Positions 32,860 through 45,459 of a stretch of DNA of 64,000 nt are shown piece by piece. The stretch covers positions 1 to 64,000 of the forward strand of contig JADDOH010000522.1 in NCBI GenBank assembly GCA_016648135.1, read 5' to 3'. The first letter of the stretch is position 1; each line of letters opens with the position of its first letter. Position numbers and translations under genes: made by a program. The notes beneath the pieces were generated by a model that searched no databases, was not told the origin of the DNA, and saw nothing but the letters and a program-made list of their open reading frames with translations. Source of the stretch: Agrypnia vestita. Lineage: Eukaryota; Arthropoda; Insecta; Trichoptera; Phryganeidae.

Positions 32860-33600
32860 TCTCGGATCGTGGCCCTTTTCTATAGTCATCACGTCTGTTT
32901 TTGAGGTTCATATTTTCTTTATGATATTTACTTTATAATACTATTGAAAAAAAATACATGTCACGAGTCTATATAATTCATATAATCACACAGTGGAGAA
33001 ATTTTCTTCATTTTTAAAACATCGCTGGTTTGGTAATCTATTCATTGATTTTGTCATTTTGTCATAAAATACACATGGAACCTGACGAATAAATTCTAAT
33101 ATGATACGTTTCGATACAAAAATGTGATACAAAACTCAAGAGAAGATATGAGATACAATGATGAATTTCGCTCACGACAGCTGCATACATAGACTACTTC
33201 ACACAGTAGCAAACCTAACCTTGTGTGCAGTTATCTGAGTGTTATCTGTTGTGTAGCTTAGAAGGAACGGTGACGAAGAGTATTGTAATACGCAATTAGT
33301 TATTATTTTATTATTATTACGTTATATTATAGTTTTGCAAGAGTTTTTCCCTTAACCAATTTACTAAAATGTGGACGTATTAGTTTTTTCGGAGGTATGA
33401 ACTTGGAGGAATTGCGTTACTATAAATACATTCAGCCTGCCTTTTAGGGAACTTTTATATCCACCGACGCATAAGTAGGGCTTCAAGTGTGACCACACGA
33501 TATCTATGGCACTTAGGTTATTGATGTCGGTTGAAACGGCTACCCAAAATATATTGTATATTTTTTGTTGAAAGAAATTTTTGTAAATATTGAAAACTAT
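32860..33600. other. intergenic DNA, nothing recognised
   Basis: No convincing ORF or repeat. There is a small GC-richer patch near 33170-33290. Confidence 0.45.
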
Positions 33601-33606
33601 TGCCCT

Positions 33607-34014
33607 GGGACATAACTTTGGAAGACAAATGAAAGCATTTTAATTTAATTTATTTTCATTTCTTACGAAAGAAAGGCAGTGGACACGTGTTAAATTGTAA
33701 TACCGTTCTTAATTTTATAATCGCTAAATGTCTCCAGAAAACTTCACACACTTCTTATTGTACTGTTCCTTAATTGGCACTAATTAACGCCGTTTTGATT
33801 CCCTTACATCACGTTCTAGTAAACTCCGTTCAATGTTTGCACGTAGAAACTTATCCCCTATTAACTTCTTGCTGAGATGTCGCACACTTGTCTTTACGAA
33901 ATGACGCCTTTTATAGATACATTCTTACTAGAAATTTGTTCTAGAAATTACGAGAGGCCTGTAGAGCGTTCAAGACGATTCCAATATAGTATTTTATTAT
34001 GTAATGGACTGTCA
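33607..34014 (-). mobile_element. diverged solo LTR (family L)
   Basis: On the minus strand it begins TGACAGTCCATTAC, contains CTATAAAAGGCG near 33910 and ends near GCTTTCATTTGTCTTCC. It aligns loosely with the copies at 42784 and 19754. Confidence 0.5.
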
Positions 34015-34189
34015 TGGAATCTTTCAGAGAGAGAATGTGGTCACGAATGACCCTGCGTAAGTGCGTAGCGTGACGTTGTTTTATTTTTGTCAGTATTCAG
34101 TTATACTATTACAGATTGTTACACTATTATAAATTGATATACTTGTATCGAAAATATAAGGATACTTTATAAAATAAAGAATAAATTAT

Positions 34190-34330
34190 TAAAAACCAAC
34201 ATCACCTGTATCGGAAAAGCAGATATATCGAGAATAGGTAGAGAACTGCATGGATTTCTTTATACAGTCATTGAGTTCTATGATGGACTTCCTGATGAGA
34301 TGAAGAAAAAATAAATATACCATTCTTCAA
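34190..34330 (+). pseudogene. LINE C-terminal fragment, degraded
   Basis: The frame VIEFYDGLPDEMKKK recalls the GVKIYDEMPENM end at 31155. It is surrounded by stops. Confidence 0.3.
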
Positions 34331-34830
34331 TAAAAAACTGAAAGTGTTGGAGTGGTGGTAGTCCATAAATTATTTTTTTGAAGAATTTTATATATTTACC
34401 CATAATTATAAATTGTTGTGTCATATTTCTTATGCATTATACCTAGTTATTAATTAGATTTGTATATATTTTAATATCTCCTTATACCTGCATGCTTTGA
34501 TGCATAGACACTTGCCATTTTTTTCTTCTTGTTTTTTATTATATTTTTAATGTTTTGAATTATAACATTTTAATTTGTAAAAATGTAAATGAATACTGCA
34601 ATACATGTTGTTAATTAAATAAAATTAAGTCCAGAGTCAAGTTACTTTTAAATTTGAAACCTGGATTGGATACTTTATACTCCAAGGCTTTTTTGGAAAT
34701 AAAAAAATAATATTTTACTAATTTAGCGTAGCACGGCATTTATTAATTCATTTTCCCTTTGAGTGTAATTTTTATCAATCAAAAAATCACACAAAAATAA
34801 ACGGTCAAACACAATAGATTTTTTTTTTTT

Positions 34831-34987
34831 ATAAGTAGAGTTACATCAATATTCTTACTATTTTCAAACTAAGCTTAACGCTTGTGCTATGAAAATAGGA
34901 CTAACTTGCTAGTCTGGAGTGAGGTTCGAACCCGCGACCTTTGGATCACGAGGCGAGAGTCTTAACCACAAGACCAACAAGCTACTC
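34831..34987 (-). mobile_element. tRNA-derived SINE, copy B
   Basis: The minus strand starts GAGTAGCTTGTTGGTCTTGT (A box). It continues through GTCGCGGGTTCGAACCTCAC (B box) and GTCCTATTTTCATAGCACAA, and ends TCTTACTATTTTCAAACTAA in plus-strand reading next to a T10 run (its poly-A tail). It is the best-preserved copy. Confidence 0.8.
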
Positions 34988-34999
34988 AAATAGATTTTA

Positions 35000-36440
35000 T
35001 TACTCAAACTAGATTATTACTTTTCTTCAAATCTCCTACTGATTCTATAATCTATACTTCTATGTAGGGAAAATTAATTGAATGAATATGTGTTTACTCC
35101 TTTAGGAAGACCTGGAAAGGCATAAATGTAACTTTGAATACCTTAGAAAATTAGATTCACGCACAGAGTACAAAAATTTACAGAGATTAACTAAACCCGT
35201 TCTTAAGGAAAGGAGGTCGGGTCACAGCCGAAGAATGAGTTTAAGGCACATCAATACTGCAGTTTAATTATTTATTCTTGCACAATTAAATCCCCTAGTA
35301 AACCAAAAGTATTTATAACAAAAAAAGTTTATTTATTTTTTATTTCGTTCCAAACCGAGTCTCTTAAGTAAAAATTTGTTGTTACAAAGTAAGACTTATT
35401 TAAAGTTATTTTATTTATTTAAGTTATTAAAGTAAGACATTAAGCTTTTTAAGAATTTTTGATAGTGTTAAATTTGACATTTTCATAATTATTTCAAAAT
35501 TTATAAGCTCGTAGTAATTGATTTAAATAAGTGAAACATACAGGAACCAAGAAACATACGTTAGTTGATGTCCATATATTTTGGTGGTTTTATGGATTGA
35601 CGTTTTTTTTTAGCTAGCAAAAGATAAAGTCGGATATCAGATTGCAGTGTGAAATTAGAGCAACAGCTCAAATACCTTTTCCGGAGAAGGGTGAGTTTTT
35701 TTAGTCCCTACCGGAAAAAGTGAAAATAACACTGGGTAAAAATAACAGTATCAAAAATATTACGAAATTTCTGTTGCAGTTTTCTCTACAAAATTTTACA
35801 GGGGTTACGGTGGATAAACATAATTTATGTTTAATTATTATTGCCCTTAAAAAACTTCTGTCGGAACTGAAATCAAATAATTGGCGCGACCCTTTCGACG
35901 TACCCCAATAAAAGGACAGACCGCAAGTACTTACCGCTGGAACTACTTAAAAAACCTCCCCCAAGTATCTGAAACTCTACCAGCGCTGGAGACGCGGTGT
36001 TTTTTATTTCCCATAAGATATGTCCTTTCTATGCCTCTACTTCCGTCCCTTCTCAGTCTTTTCCGTGGAGTATTTCTTACAAGGAATTTTTTACAAATAA
36101 TATATTGTCTCGGAACAAAACAGATGTTGTGAACAGTAGGTACAAGGAAAAATGCAAATATTCAACATTCGTAATTCGAAACATTTTGTTTCACTCTTTT
36201 AGTAACATAAATGTACAAATTGGAGTATATACTTAAAACAGTGCATACATTTATAAATACTTATGATTCTTTAATATAAACAATTCAGAAATAAAATCCA
36301 GGAAAGGTGACTATACAAAACACCAAAGCAGAATTAAAAGCGACACGTAAAGTACCTTAACTTTTGCACTTTTCGATCTCGTTTTATTAGCGAACTGAAA
36401 AGTTCTTTAACATCTATACCTATAAATCTCAATGTCTATC
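35000..36440. other. intergenic DNA with LINE-like scraps
   Basis: A short degraded stretch near 35100-35250 recalls LINE C-termini, and repeat G is present (35530-35600, minus). ORFs at 35720-36236 have no domains. Confidence 0.35.
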
Positions 36441-36444
36441 TGTC

Positions 36445-36890
36445 TGTCTGTTCTCTACACAAATCCACACCGTTTGTTCGATTCGATTCAAATTTTGTAT
36501 ACTTATGCTTTGGAACCCGGCGGGTAACATAGGCTACATTTCCCCCCTATTCTCATACCCCTTCCCCTCCCCCTGACATTTTCGATGCAAATCTGTACCA
36601 TTTGACCGATCGGACTCAAAATTTGGAAACTTATTCTTTACGACTCGGCGAATACCATAGGCGATATTTCCCCCCTATTCCCATACCCCCTCCCCTACCC
36701 CTGACATATTTTCGATGCAAATCTGTATCGTTCAATCGATCGGACTCAAAATTTGGAAAATAATTCTTTAGGACTCGGTGGGTAACATAGGCTATATTTC
36801 CTCCCCCCCCTTTTACCTTTTCTCCTCCCCCTGATATATTTTCCATGCATATATTTCCCGATATATTTTCCATCCATACGGTTCGAATCA
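36445..36890. repeat. 128-bp tandem repeat, three units, C-rich
   Basis: Units share 'GCGGGTAACATAGGCTACAT' and 'TTTCGATGCAAATCTGTA'-type words. Anchors are at 36512, 36640 and 36769 (period 128-129). Each unit includes a CCCCC/CCCC tract, so the minus strand carries runs of four or more Gs. A TGTCTGTCTGT run precedes it, and 'CCCGTGCAACGCCGGGTACG' follows, as in common lepidopteran repeat ends. Confidence 0.85.
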
Positions 36891-37019
36891 AACCTTTGTT
36901 TCACCCCAAAAATTTATTCTCAACTTAATCCTTAACCCGTGCAACGCCGGGTACGAACATCTGGTACAGATATAAAATTGCCGTAGAAATGTAGCGGACT
37001 CTGTAATATTATTTTAAAT

Positions 37020-37430
37020 CGCACACACCCTAATTAATAGTCCTGATCTTCTTCAATGCCTATCATTTAATATTCCAAATCGCAACAGCAGACAATTACC
37101 TACTTGTCAACTCTAAACAAAACTCTTTCATCTACAGATCCCCGAATTCCACTCAATTTATGTTCCCATCTACTCCTATCCTTTGTTCCTTTATCCTAAT
37201 CTTCTCACTCCACCCTCCCCACTAAAAATAAACTTATACTACCACACTTTTTCCTTGGCATTTCCATTTCTATTGGCAACTCATTAATAATCTTCGTCGA
37301 CTGTACTTCATAGGTTTTAATTCTGCCTGAATGGCAGTATCAATCTATCTCTTATTCTTGTATCACGTTTGTCCTTATATTGAATTGCATATGCCCATAA
37401 GGGCGTTAAATAGAAAAATAAATAATTACA
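37020..37430 (+). mobile_element. LINE 3' UTR-like end
   Basis: C/T-rich sequence ending GCATATGCCCATAAGGGCGT, then TAAATAGAAAAATAAATAA. This style is typical of insect LINE 3' termini. No coding part remains. Confidence 0.35.
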
Positions 37431-37610
37431 TATTTTATTTTAATGTTTTAAAATCAAATTCTGCCGTTTGCTTTCGGTGAGGTCTTTGTAAATAAATAGA
37501 ATAGGAAAAAAAATATGATCTCGTTAAAAACTGGAACACTTCTGTAATTCGCACTGATTTGAATAAACAGATAATAAATAATAATCTACATGCATTTTTT
37601 TTAAAATAGG

Positions 37611-37766
37611 TGTACACGGATTATATGTCATATCAACATTCTTACTATTTTTAATCTAAGCTAAACGCCTTGAAAATAGAAATGAAAAACCTCTCCTGGA
37701 GTGACGTTCGAACTCTCGACATTAGATCACAAATGTAAGTATTTCCACTAAACCAACAAGCTACTC
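37611..37766 (-). mobile_element. tRNA-derived SINE, copy C
   Basis: The minus strand begins GAGTAGCTTGTTGGTTTAGT and retains GAGAGTTCGAACGTCACTCC. It is more diverged than copy B but collinear with it. Confidence 0.7.
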
Positions 37767-37779
37767 ATTAGGTTCCATT

Positions 37780-38530
37780 AGAAAATAATCTATAATATTT
37801 ATTATGACATATTTTAGAAATAAGCAGAAAGATGATGTATAATTTTTGAAGATATATTATTTGAGTTACCTACTTAAGATTATTAAATGCAGTTATACAA
37901 GTATACCATTTGTATGTCGAATCGAGTTTATATTATTAATCGATTTTGCATCTGGCTTTAACATTGTAGAAATTATTCATGATAATCATTAAATGGATGG
38001 AAAATATAAACTATATTATCTCTACTTGAGTTTAATAATATTATTCATATTTTACTGCTCGAGTTTCGAGAGTATCAGAATCGCTCAGTGATTTCAATAA
38101 GTAAAGTATTCAACAATTGATTACATTCAAATAAAGATAGATTTTTTCATGGATTAGGTGGAAATATAAGTAATTAATTAATATGGTACTGATGTAAGGA
38201 GTTAATTGCGTAAAGGTGATTGATTATAACGGAATATTGAAAGGAGGGGAGAGGAATTGGTGAATGTAGAATTGTTAAGCACATTAATACCAGATATCAA
38301 ATATTTTAATTTCTTAACTTTCTCAATTATTCATTTAATTACCTTCACACGTGACGGGTTGAAGACGTATACTCAATCAGATATTATCGAGATATATTTC
38401 TCCATGCATTTAATATTATTTTTATTTATTTGAGAAAACAAAAGTACCTACATATTTTCCAATCCGCAGCGGCTTTCGATGTTTTTCCTCAACTAGTTGT
38501 CTTTGCCATTTCCGCAAATAAGAAATGTCA
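37780..38530. other. AT-rich intergenic DNA
   Basis: Nothing recognised. Confidence 0.45.
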
Positions 38531-38534
38531 CCGT

Positions 38535-38725
38535 TGACACTTAGGGTCCTCACGGGCGGGATATAAAAAACCCCCAGGGTAGGTACCCGAGGCTTTTTCC
38601 GTATAATTAAGGGGTGCGAAAGAAAAGAGGGTCGAAGAGGTTCGGAGCTCGACAAATGGCGCGGATTTATTGCGGAGAAAATACTATCGGGAATTAGCCG
38701 ATAAGGTTCCATCGATCAATTGCGT
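38535..38725. other. GC-richer unique block
   Basis: It contains GGGATATAAAAAACCCCC and the 13-mer ATCGGGAATTAGC (38686-38698) shared with 15351-15363. The 96-codon minus-strand frame crossing it has no domain. A regulatory or conserved non-coding element is possible. Confidence 0.35.
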
Positions 38726-38759
38726 AATTTTTGAGGTACGACTCGAAATACGCTAGGGA

Positions 38760-41270
38760 TTGCTGTCGTTGGAAGTGTGTATGTATTAATAATAATTAAT
38801 ATTTTTAATTTTGTTATGAATTCAGAGAAAAGGGGATAAAACCTATATGAAAAAATCCCACAGCAAAATTCCTCACAGAAAATGTCCTGCAGGAAATGGA
38901 CACAAAAATTTCATGTAAATTTGCATAAAAGCGTTAGAGTCAAAGATCGACTTCTCCTTATATGCTACTTGCTCTACTATCAGGTTTTGCTTTAGATTTG
39001 TATTCCTCCATTTATTAATTTTATATATATTTCCTTATATTCATTAAAAATCTAAAAAAAAAGACCAAACATTGTGGCCTCTAATCTATTATATATATTT
39101 TTTTCGAGCTTGAAAGTAGTCGCGTTGGCTTAAAAATTATTTTCGGAATAAGCTGCATCACTAAAGCGACGTTAAAATGCAATGTTTAAAAATAATAATT
39201 TTAGAGAAAAAAATTCATCCTGTTAAAACAAGTTAAATGAATCAATTAGAAAAATTTACATAGAAAATAAACTAATTGTTTAAATATTTCGTTACGGGAT
39301 CCGGGAACGTTTTCAATATTTAAAATAAATTAGATTGATCATTAAGAAAAATATACACACACAAACTATCTATCGACAAAATATGGAATCTGAGGAAGTG
39401 CGATTACGAATTTTGGTTTTCTAACCATTTAATAATAATAATTTAATAGACAATACCTAAATATCATTTAATCTTTCGGAAATAAAACATCTATTATCAC
39501 ATTTTTAAATACCTAGCTTTTAACTTTATTTTATCTAATAAATCATTTAATTAATAAACGCAAGTTGACGTCAGAATAAATCAATTAATTTTCTAGTAAG
39601 AGGTAGTTATCTTCAAAGTAATTGTAAAATAAGTAGTCATTTATTTTATTTTTATTGAAAATCCATTCAATTGTGAAGTTGCAATTTTAGAAAAAATTTC
39701 TACGATCTTAATTAAATTAGTAAAAACATTAACCTTGTTATCTCTATATAAGTTTAGTAATTTATTTTTTTAATTTTTCACGAAAGAAACAGATTCTCTC
39801 ATCATTCTGTTCTCATCATCAAAACTCACAACAAGATTAATGTTTTTCCTAATTTAATTATCATTATGAAAAATCTCTACAATGTAAATATCAAATCCAT
39901 CAATAATATTCTATGATCTTTTTTACAGTAATTTAGACATTTATGTTGTCTATTTATTCGAGCCATTTTCTCTCCGTATGTGTACGAACAAGACAATACG
40001 CTATCCAATATCGCCGGAAGCCACTGAATACGGTATTCCGCATGCCCATCGAAGATCTGGCACGTGTTGCCAGTTCACAATATTGAAATATTTACATACA
40101 TGGAAAGGAATACAATATTTTGCGAGACAATAAAAGATTTTGTCTCTTTGACGACACGTGTAAAACAATCCGATAAAATAAAGAAACAGCAAACGAAAAA
40201 TTTCGTAATCAACTCGTGTATATTGTATTTTTACAATTTAAAGATTAATTTATTTATGTTTTTCATAAGCACAGTTTCACAAAGCATTTTACAATAAAAA
40301 TATAATAGATTTATTTGTGATAACGCTAAAACAACATAAAGAATACCAAAAATCACCCAAATATAATAAAAAAACAATAATTAAAAAAAACAGATTTATG
40401 ATTATATCGAATCATGCGGAAGAGCATGATTAAAGTTGGTTTTAAATGATTGATGACTTATATTAAAAATTATTGTAATACCCTTGTTACAGCCAAAATC
40501 ATATTTAAACATGTCTAGTAGCATCGTACATTATCTTATCTATAGATATAAGATAATGTATAATGTTATAAAATGAGGAAAATCAGCACATTGAAGATGT
40601 TCCATTTTTTAATCTTCGGATAGTTTGGAAGTGATAGAATGTAGGTAGGTACCTCCTTTATTATTTTTAAATTGTTTGAAGTTTGCAAATGGAACATTTT
40701 AAAACAAGAAAAAGCTTGTGTGGAGATCTGTAAGAAAAAAAAAGGATTTCAATTGTTTTCTGAAACTGTCTTGTATCTGTTGTACTGTTTTCCTATAATA
40801 TTGATAAAAATGGTTTAATTTTTAATTTGAAACAAAATTACGATCATATAGATTACCCAGTTTCCGAGGTTTTTATTTATTTTCTGCTAAGTCTTGATTT
40901 GAAGGAAATTTTCCGTACCAAAGAGTTTCAATACACCCTGGCGAGTTAGGTTCGGCATTGGTTATATTATTGATACAATAAAATCCTGTAGGCTCTTATA
41001 TTTATAGTAGGTGCATGTATATTAATTATGTTCAAAAGTGTGGGGCTGTATGTCAAATAGTACCTATATGATATTTTTATTTTTTCGCTTAATTACTTTA
41101 TTTTCATCCTATCCCTGTTTACCTTAATATATTAAGGGATGTGTCGAAGTGTGAAATATTTTGTCGTTAACAAATTTGCAAAAATATTAACATTTTTTGG
41201 TTAGTAGATTTCCAGAGAGGCGGTACCTTTATTATGCACAGGCCCGTAACAGTAATAATGTTTTATATAC
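38760..41270. other. AT-rich intergenic DNA
   Basis: No gene recognised. A perfect-looking palindrome, ACATTATCTTATCTATAGAT plus its mirror, lies at 40529-40560. Confidence 0.45.
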
Positions 41271-41273
41271 ATA

Positions 41274-41560
41274 CTAGCTGTGCCCGCGCGGCTTCGCACA
41301 CGTAGATTTTTAGTACACTGTTTGGGTCGTCATAGAACTTTCGCAAACCTTCTAGAACATTATCCTTCCAGAACTTTCAAGAAATTTATCGAACGTACAG
41401 GAACTTTCTAGACACACCGACACATTCCGCCACTCAGTTTAGAACCTTATAGAACTTTCGGGAATTTTCTAGAATCTTCTCCTTCCAGAACATATTAGAG
41501 CAGGTTTTTCCGGAACCTTCTAGACTCACCGACACGCGCGTCGGCGCGCCTATTTTGAAA
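41274..41560 (+). repeat. CTAGCTGTGCCCGCG-headed repeat
   Basis: It starts CTAGCTGTGCCCGCGCGGCT and is followed by four to five degenerate repeats of AGAACTTTC/AGAACCTTC with CACCGACAC spacers. The same head occurs at 47618. This head is common in lepidopteran repeats. Its class is not assigned here. Confidence 0.6.
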
Positions 41561-41638
41561 CAATCTGAAGCATTTGCAGCCTTCCTATAACAAAACAATG
41601 TGCTAGAAAACTTGGCGGGTAGGGAAATACGGGTTTCT

Positions 41639-41683
41639 TTATATATATATTATATATATATATATATCTATATATATATATAT
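41639..41683. repeat. (TA)n microsatellite
   Basis: An interrupted TA dinucleotide tract of about 45 bp. Confidence 0.95.
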
Positions 41684-41735
41684 TGATTTGGTACAAGTAG
41701 GGGGAGGATGACTAGAGCATGAAGTCTATATTGAC

Positions 41736-41761
41736 TTCAAGGTTCAAGGTTCAAGGTCAAG
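41736..41761 (+). promoter_or_regulatory. three tandem TTCAAGG words ending in TCAAGGTCA
   Basis: TTCAAGG at 41736, 41743 and 41750, with TCAAGGTCA at 41751-41759, the consensus monomeric site of FTZ-F1/ERR-type nuclear receptors. It could also be a chance short tandem. Confidence 0.3.
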
Positions 41762-42094
41762 TAACAACAACAACTAGAGTGCAACTGAGTAATGTTTGTA
41801 ACGGATGGTAATTAATATAACACATTCTTCAATAATAGCAAAATAACTAAGTGCTAAATTTATTTATATTAAAAAAAGAAAGTAGTTTGTTTAAACGATT
41901 ATTTATTTCATAATCATAACCTAGGATTACGGTTAGATAAATTAAAAATAAAAAAATTCTAAAAAGTGTTTATTGGAAAATAAATATTCTAAATATTTGT
42001 TTTCATTGGTGAATAATTAGTTATTCAACACCCACATATTTATTTTTGTTTTTGTTAATGCCTATACTTCTAATTGTAATTTTTTGTTTTCGTT

Positions 42095-42185
42095 GTATCA
42101 TGATGAAGGGACCATTGGCCTGAAACATGTTAATTATTCAATAAATAGAGGTTTATTACAAAGTATTTTATTTTAATATAACACA
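42095..42185 (+). mobile_element. Penelope-like end with a hammerhead-like core
   Basis: ATGATGAAGGGACCATTGGC followed by CTGAAACATGTTAATT. The order of TGATGA, stem and GAAAC matches the other Penelope-like motifs, but the leading CTG is ATG. Confidence 0.4.
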
Positions 42186-42189
42186 CTTT

Positions 42190-42780
42190 GATATCGCAGG
42201 GAGGAGGAGGGTTAGACAGAAGAAGATTAGTTTTAGACCATACATAGGATGTAGAATCGTATAAAGATTAGACTGACAGAATAGCTTTCCGGGTCATTCT
42301 GCCGTTAGACTTAGAAGATGAACAGAAAAATCTATACAATATATAGCACTGAAAATATGAAAACGATTTTATTTTAATTTTATAAGGCTTATGCGATCAG
42401 AACAAAAGCTTTTTAGCATCTTAATACTAAAAATTAATAAATCACTAAGTGCCAACAATGTATATTTTAAGATTAGTATACATATTGCCTTTGCCAATAC
42501 GTTAAATACTGCACTATAGTCCTATCTGTGTTAACTTCCTAGTTATATGGGAATGCATATGGCACACGTTAAGTGCCGCGTCATTTTTGAGTTTTTTGCT
42601 GTTTTTAGTATTAAAATGGGTTATGGGTTAATTTAATTAAAACTACACAGTAGTGTTAATATAAACAAAATATGACAATATTAAGCACATGAAGAGCAGT
42701 AAAAGACAATATTCGCTTTTTACCTTGTATCTTAAAATGAACTTTCTGGCACTTTATGCTTCATAGATTTCCAGTTTTCA
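42190..42780. other. intergenic DNA, nothing recognised
   Basis: AT-rich with no feature. Confidence 0.45.
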
Positions 42781-42783
42781 ACT

Positions 42784-43338
42784 TGTCACGTGGCAAGGCT
42801 TCGGGAGGCAAACGGAAATAAATGAACGATTTATTAGTTAATGATGAATTAATTATTATTCAACGTACAGTCACTAAACACGAATTAAACTTGACGCTAT
42901 TCTTTAAATCACACTATTTCGTTACTTTTCACTCGTCTATGAACATATAATATGATTATCGCTGGGTAACACTTTATTAATCGCTTGCTAGAATATTCCA
43001 TTAAAACTATCACACATTATTAAAATCGCCATTTAGGTATTCCGCCCGATTATTTCTGGCCCGACTGGCCGACCTGTCCGTCGTTTCGCAACGTACTTCG
43101 CATCGATAGAAATGTCAAAATAAGACTCTGCGCGGCCTAAACATACACAATCACGTTGGTTTCGAACCCTCGAGAAGATTATTTTCCTTTCTAGTGTTTA
43201 AGAGAAGGTTCCCATCACTTCTAGGTTGTTTGTGCTAGATGCTTCTATGTTATTTTCATCATTGGCAAGTTACGGATTCTCTCTTGCCATTTCGTTATAT
43301 TATGTTTCCTAGAAGGTTATAAATCACAGGCGGTGACA
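42784..43338 (-). mobile_element. solo LTR (family L), complete
   Basis: On the minus strand it begins TGTCACCGCCTGTGA and ends TTTGCCTCCCGAAGCCTTGC, then CACGTGACA. It is 555 bp. TG...CA ends and collinearity with 49640-50097 support the call. A flanking duplication was not seen. Confidence 0.65.
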
Positions 43339-43399
43339 CCGAACAAAATGATATCCGTATTTGAGCGTACCACGTTTTCAATTATAAACTGATTGTGTA

Positions 43400-43640
43400 T
43401 TTTCCAGGATTTTTCCACCCGCCCGCGTGATTGTACAGAGTAACCGATATCGGCACCGCGGCCGCCCATATCCGGGCGTCGCGGCGCCGCTGCGATGGCG
43501 TCCCAATCGGATTTGATATTTCAAAGGAATCCGCGGGAAAGTGGGAGCCTGAACGCCAATCCTAATAATGTAAACACGTAACGGCACTGAAATCGGATTT
43601 TAGAAAAAAGAAGGCTCGTCGCGGTTTTTATTTTGCCGAG
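43400..43640. other. GC-rich unique block
   Basis: CpG-rich (GCGGCCGCCCATATCCGGGC and GTCGCGGCGCCGCTGCGATG near 43459-43500). No coding signature was recognised. It may be regulatory DNA or an exon too short to identify. Confidence 0.35.
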
Positions 43641-43766
43641 TAATTTTGAAATGCACAATTTTTAACTTTTTATACTTTGGGTGTATTGCTAGAAAGGGAA
43701 AAAATAGCCTGGAGAAATTGGTAATTACCACTAATTACATCTGAGATTTAAAATATTGTAAATATA

Positions 43767-43832
43767 AAGATATATTGTAGATGGCTCATAGAGGCGAAGC
43801 TATTTTTTGTATGGGAAAGTAGATATAGAAGT
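43767..43832 (+). repeat. MITE family A, left-end fragment
   Basis: AAGATATATTGTAGATGGCT followed by CATAGAGGCGAAGCTATTTT matches the 25173 element and the interior of the 46518 copy. Confidence 0.55.
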
Positions 43833-44323
43833 CTACTACTCGAAAGAGTTGGATCGTAGATATACCGAACCACTGCCTTAAGTTTTTCAGGCAGAACCTC
43901 TCGATGATGTCCCATCGCGTGGTCATATTTTTTTTTATTCCGGATTTTAATTGTTGACCTATTTTTTTTTCCTTTCGTATCCGCTATATAATAATAATTT
44001 ATTACCTTATCAATCCAGTTCATTTGTAAAGGCTTTGTGTAGATTGTCATCTCAAATACATCAAATCGCTTCAACATTCTTACAGTGAGAATCGATGATT
44101 CCATTTCTTATTAAAGTAAACACATACATCGTATCATACTTATGTGCAAATTTAGGTTTAGGTCGTAATACATTTTTCTGCATAATACATTTTTTTTTTT
44201 GCATAATACATTTTTCATCAGGAAGATCAAAAAGTAAAAAATAATATAACATTAAAAAATATATTTTCATAAACTACGCTTATATTAAATGTAGGTACTT
44301 ACTAAAAGGAAAAAATTAAATTT

Positions 44324-44409
44324 TTCTCCAAATAAAATGGGCGCTTCCTTCCTTCAACGATTCTGTAATCTATATCAATATCGTAAGCGCCCACCTTTTA
44401 TTTGGAGAA
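44324..44409. repeat. short foldback element
   Basis: TTCTCCAAATAAAATGGGCG (from 44324) mirrors AAGCGCCCACCTTTTATTTG...GAGAA (44385-44409) with a 38-bp loop. It is structurally a tiny MITE or a hairpin. No second copy was seen. Confidence 0.65.
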
Positions 44410-44429
44410 TTTTTTGTCGAAAATTATTT

Positions 44430-44880
44430 TTTTTCTATCTCAACACCCTTTAGTCTAAATATTTGAAACATTATCGAAAAATAATATTGCTCATGCTCTA
44501 TTTTTCGTCAATGTATTGAATATTTTAAAGCTTCAGATTTCGAAATGTAAATCACGTTGAAATAAGTAATGAACAAAAAAATTAAGGCGGAATAAGCTGT
44601 GTAAATATAAGGTTAAGATGTATTACAAAATAGAAATATTGAGAAAAAAATATTGAGCGCGTAGCACGCCCCTGGTCCGTGGTTTTATTTGTCACCCCCC
44701 AACATCCCCTTTACCCCTTCCAACATATCGACACATGCTTCAACTCATTTCCCCGCTCACCAAAGTCGCCAAATATTTTGTAAATTGAAAAAATCACAAT
44801 TCGGAGATATAAAAATCCAGTGCACATGTCATTCGTTAAGTATTGTAAAAATAATTTATGCACTGTCAGAATTCCTTGTA
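44430..44880. other. intergenic DNA
   Basis: Nothing recognised. A C/A-rich patch at 44690-44770 carries an 81-codon frame without domains. Confidence 0.4.
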
Positions 44881-44883
44881 ATA

Positions 44884-45459
44884 TGTCATATTACTATTGA
44901 AGAATCGAGGACGGCCTTTAGCAATATAGAGTGATCTAAAGCCTTCGAGAAGCGTCCTTAATCGTCTGGTACGACTGAGAAGCGACGAGGACATTCTCCT
45001 AAATACTAGAATAATCTAGGAAGTACGAAAATATCAGCATTTAGGTATAAATACGGAAAGAAGCCACGGTGTGAATTCAGCATCATGTTCAAAAGGTCGT
45101 TCAGTGTGAAATCGGCAGCAAAGTACGTGCGACACGAGCCCAGTATGGTCAGTAGTAAATTGTGAAGCGATAAAGCGAATACTCGAGCGAAGTATCTGAT
45201 TGACATTGAAAATGTGTGCGATAAATACTGCGAGTGAGAATTGGATGAAATGTTCTAGTTAATGTTAAATACGTGTTACTCAGCGATAAAATGTTCATAA
45301 ACACGTGATATACTGCGAAATAGTGTAATTTAAAGAATAGTATTAAGTTAAATTAATTTTTAATGACTGAACATGGAAGAGTTAATAAATCATTAATTAA
45401 TAAACCACTAATTAATGTCTAGTGTTTTCATTCATTCCTCCCTAGCCACGACATGTGAC
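44884..45459 (+). mobile_element. solo LTR (family L), near complete
   Basis: It starts TGTCATATTACTATTG, has GGTATAAATACGG at about 45047 and GTTCAGTGTG as initiator, and ends CATTCCTCCCTAGCCACGAC, then ATGTGACG. It is the best match to the copy at 30574. Confidence 0.65.
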
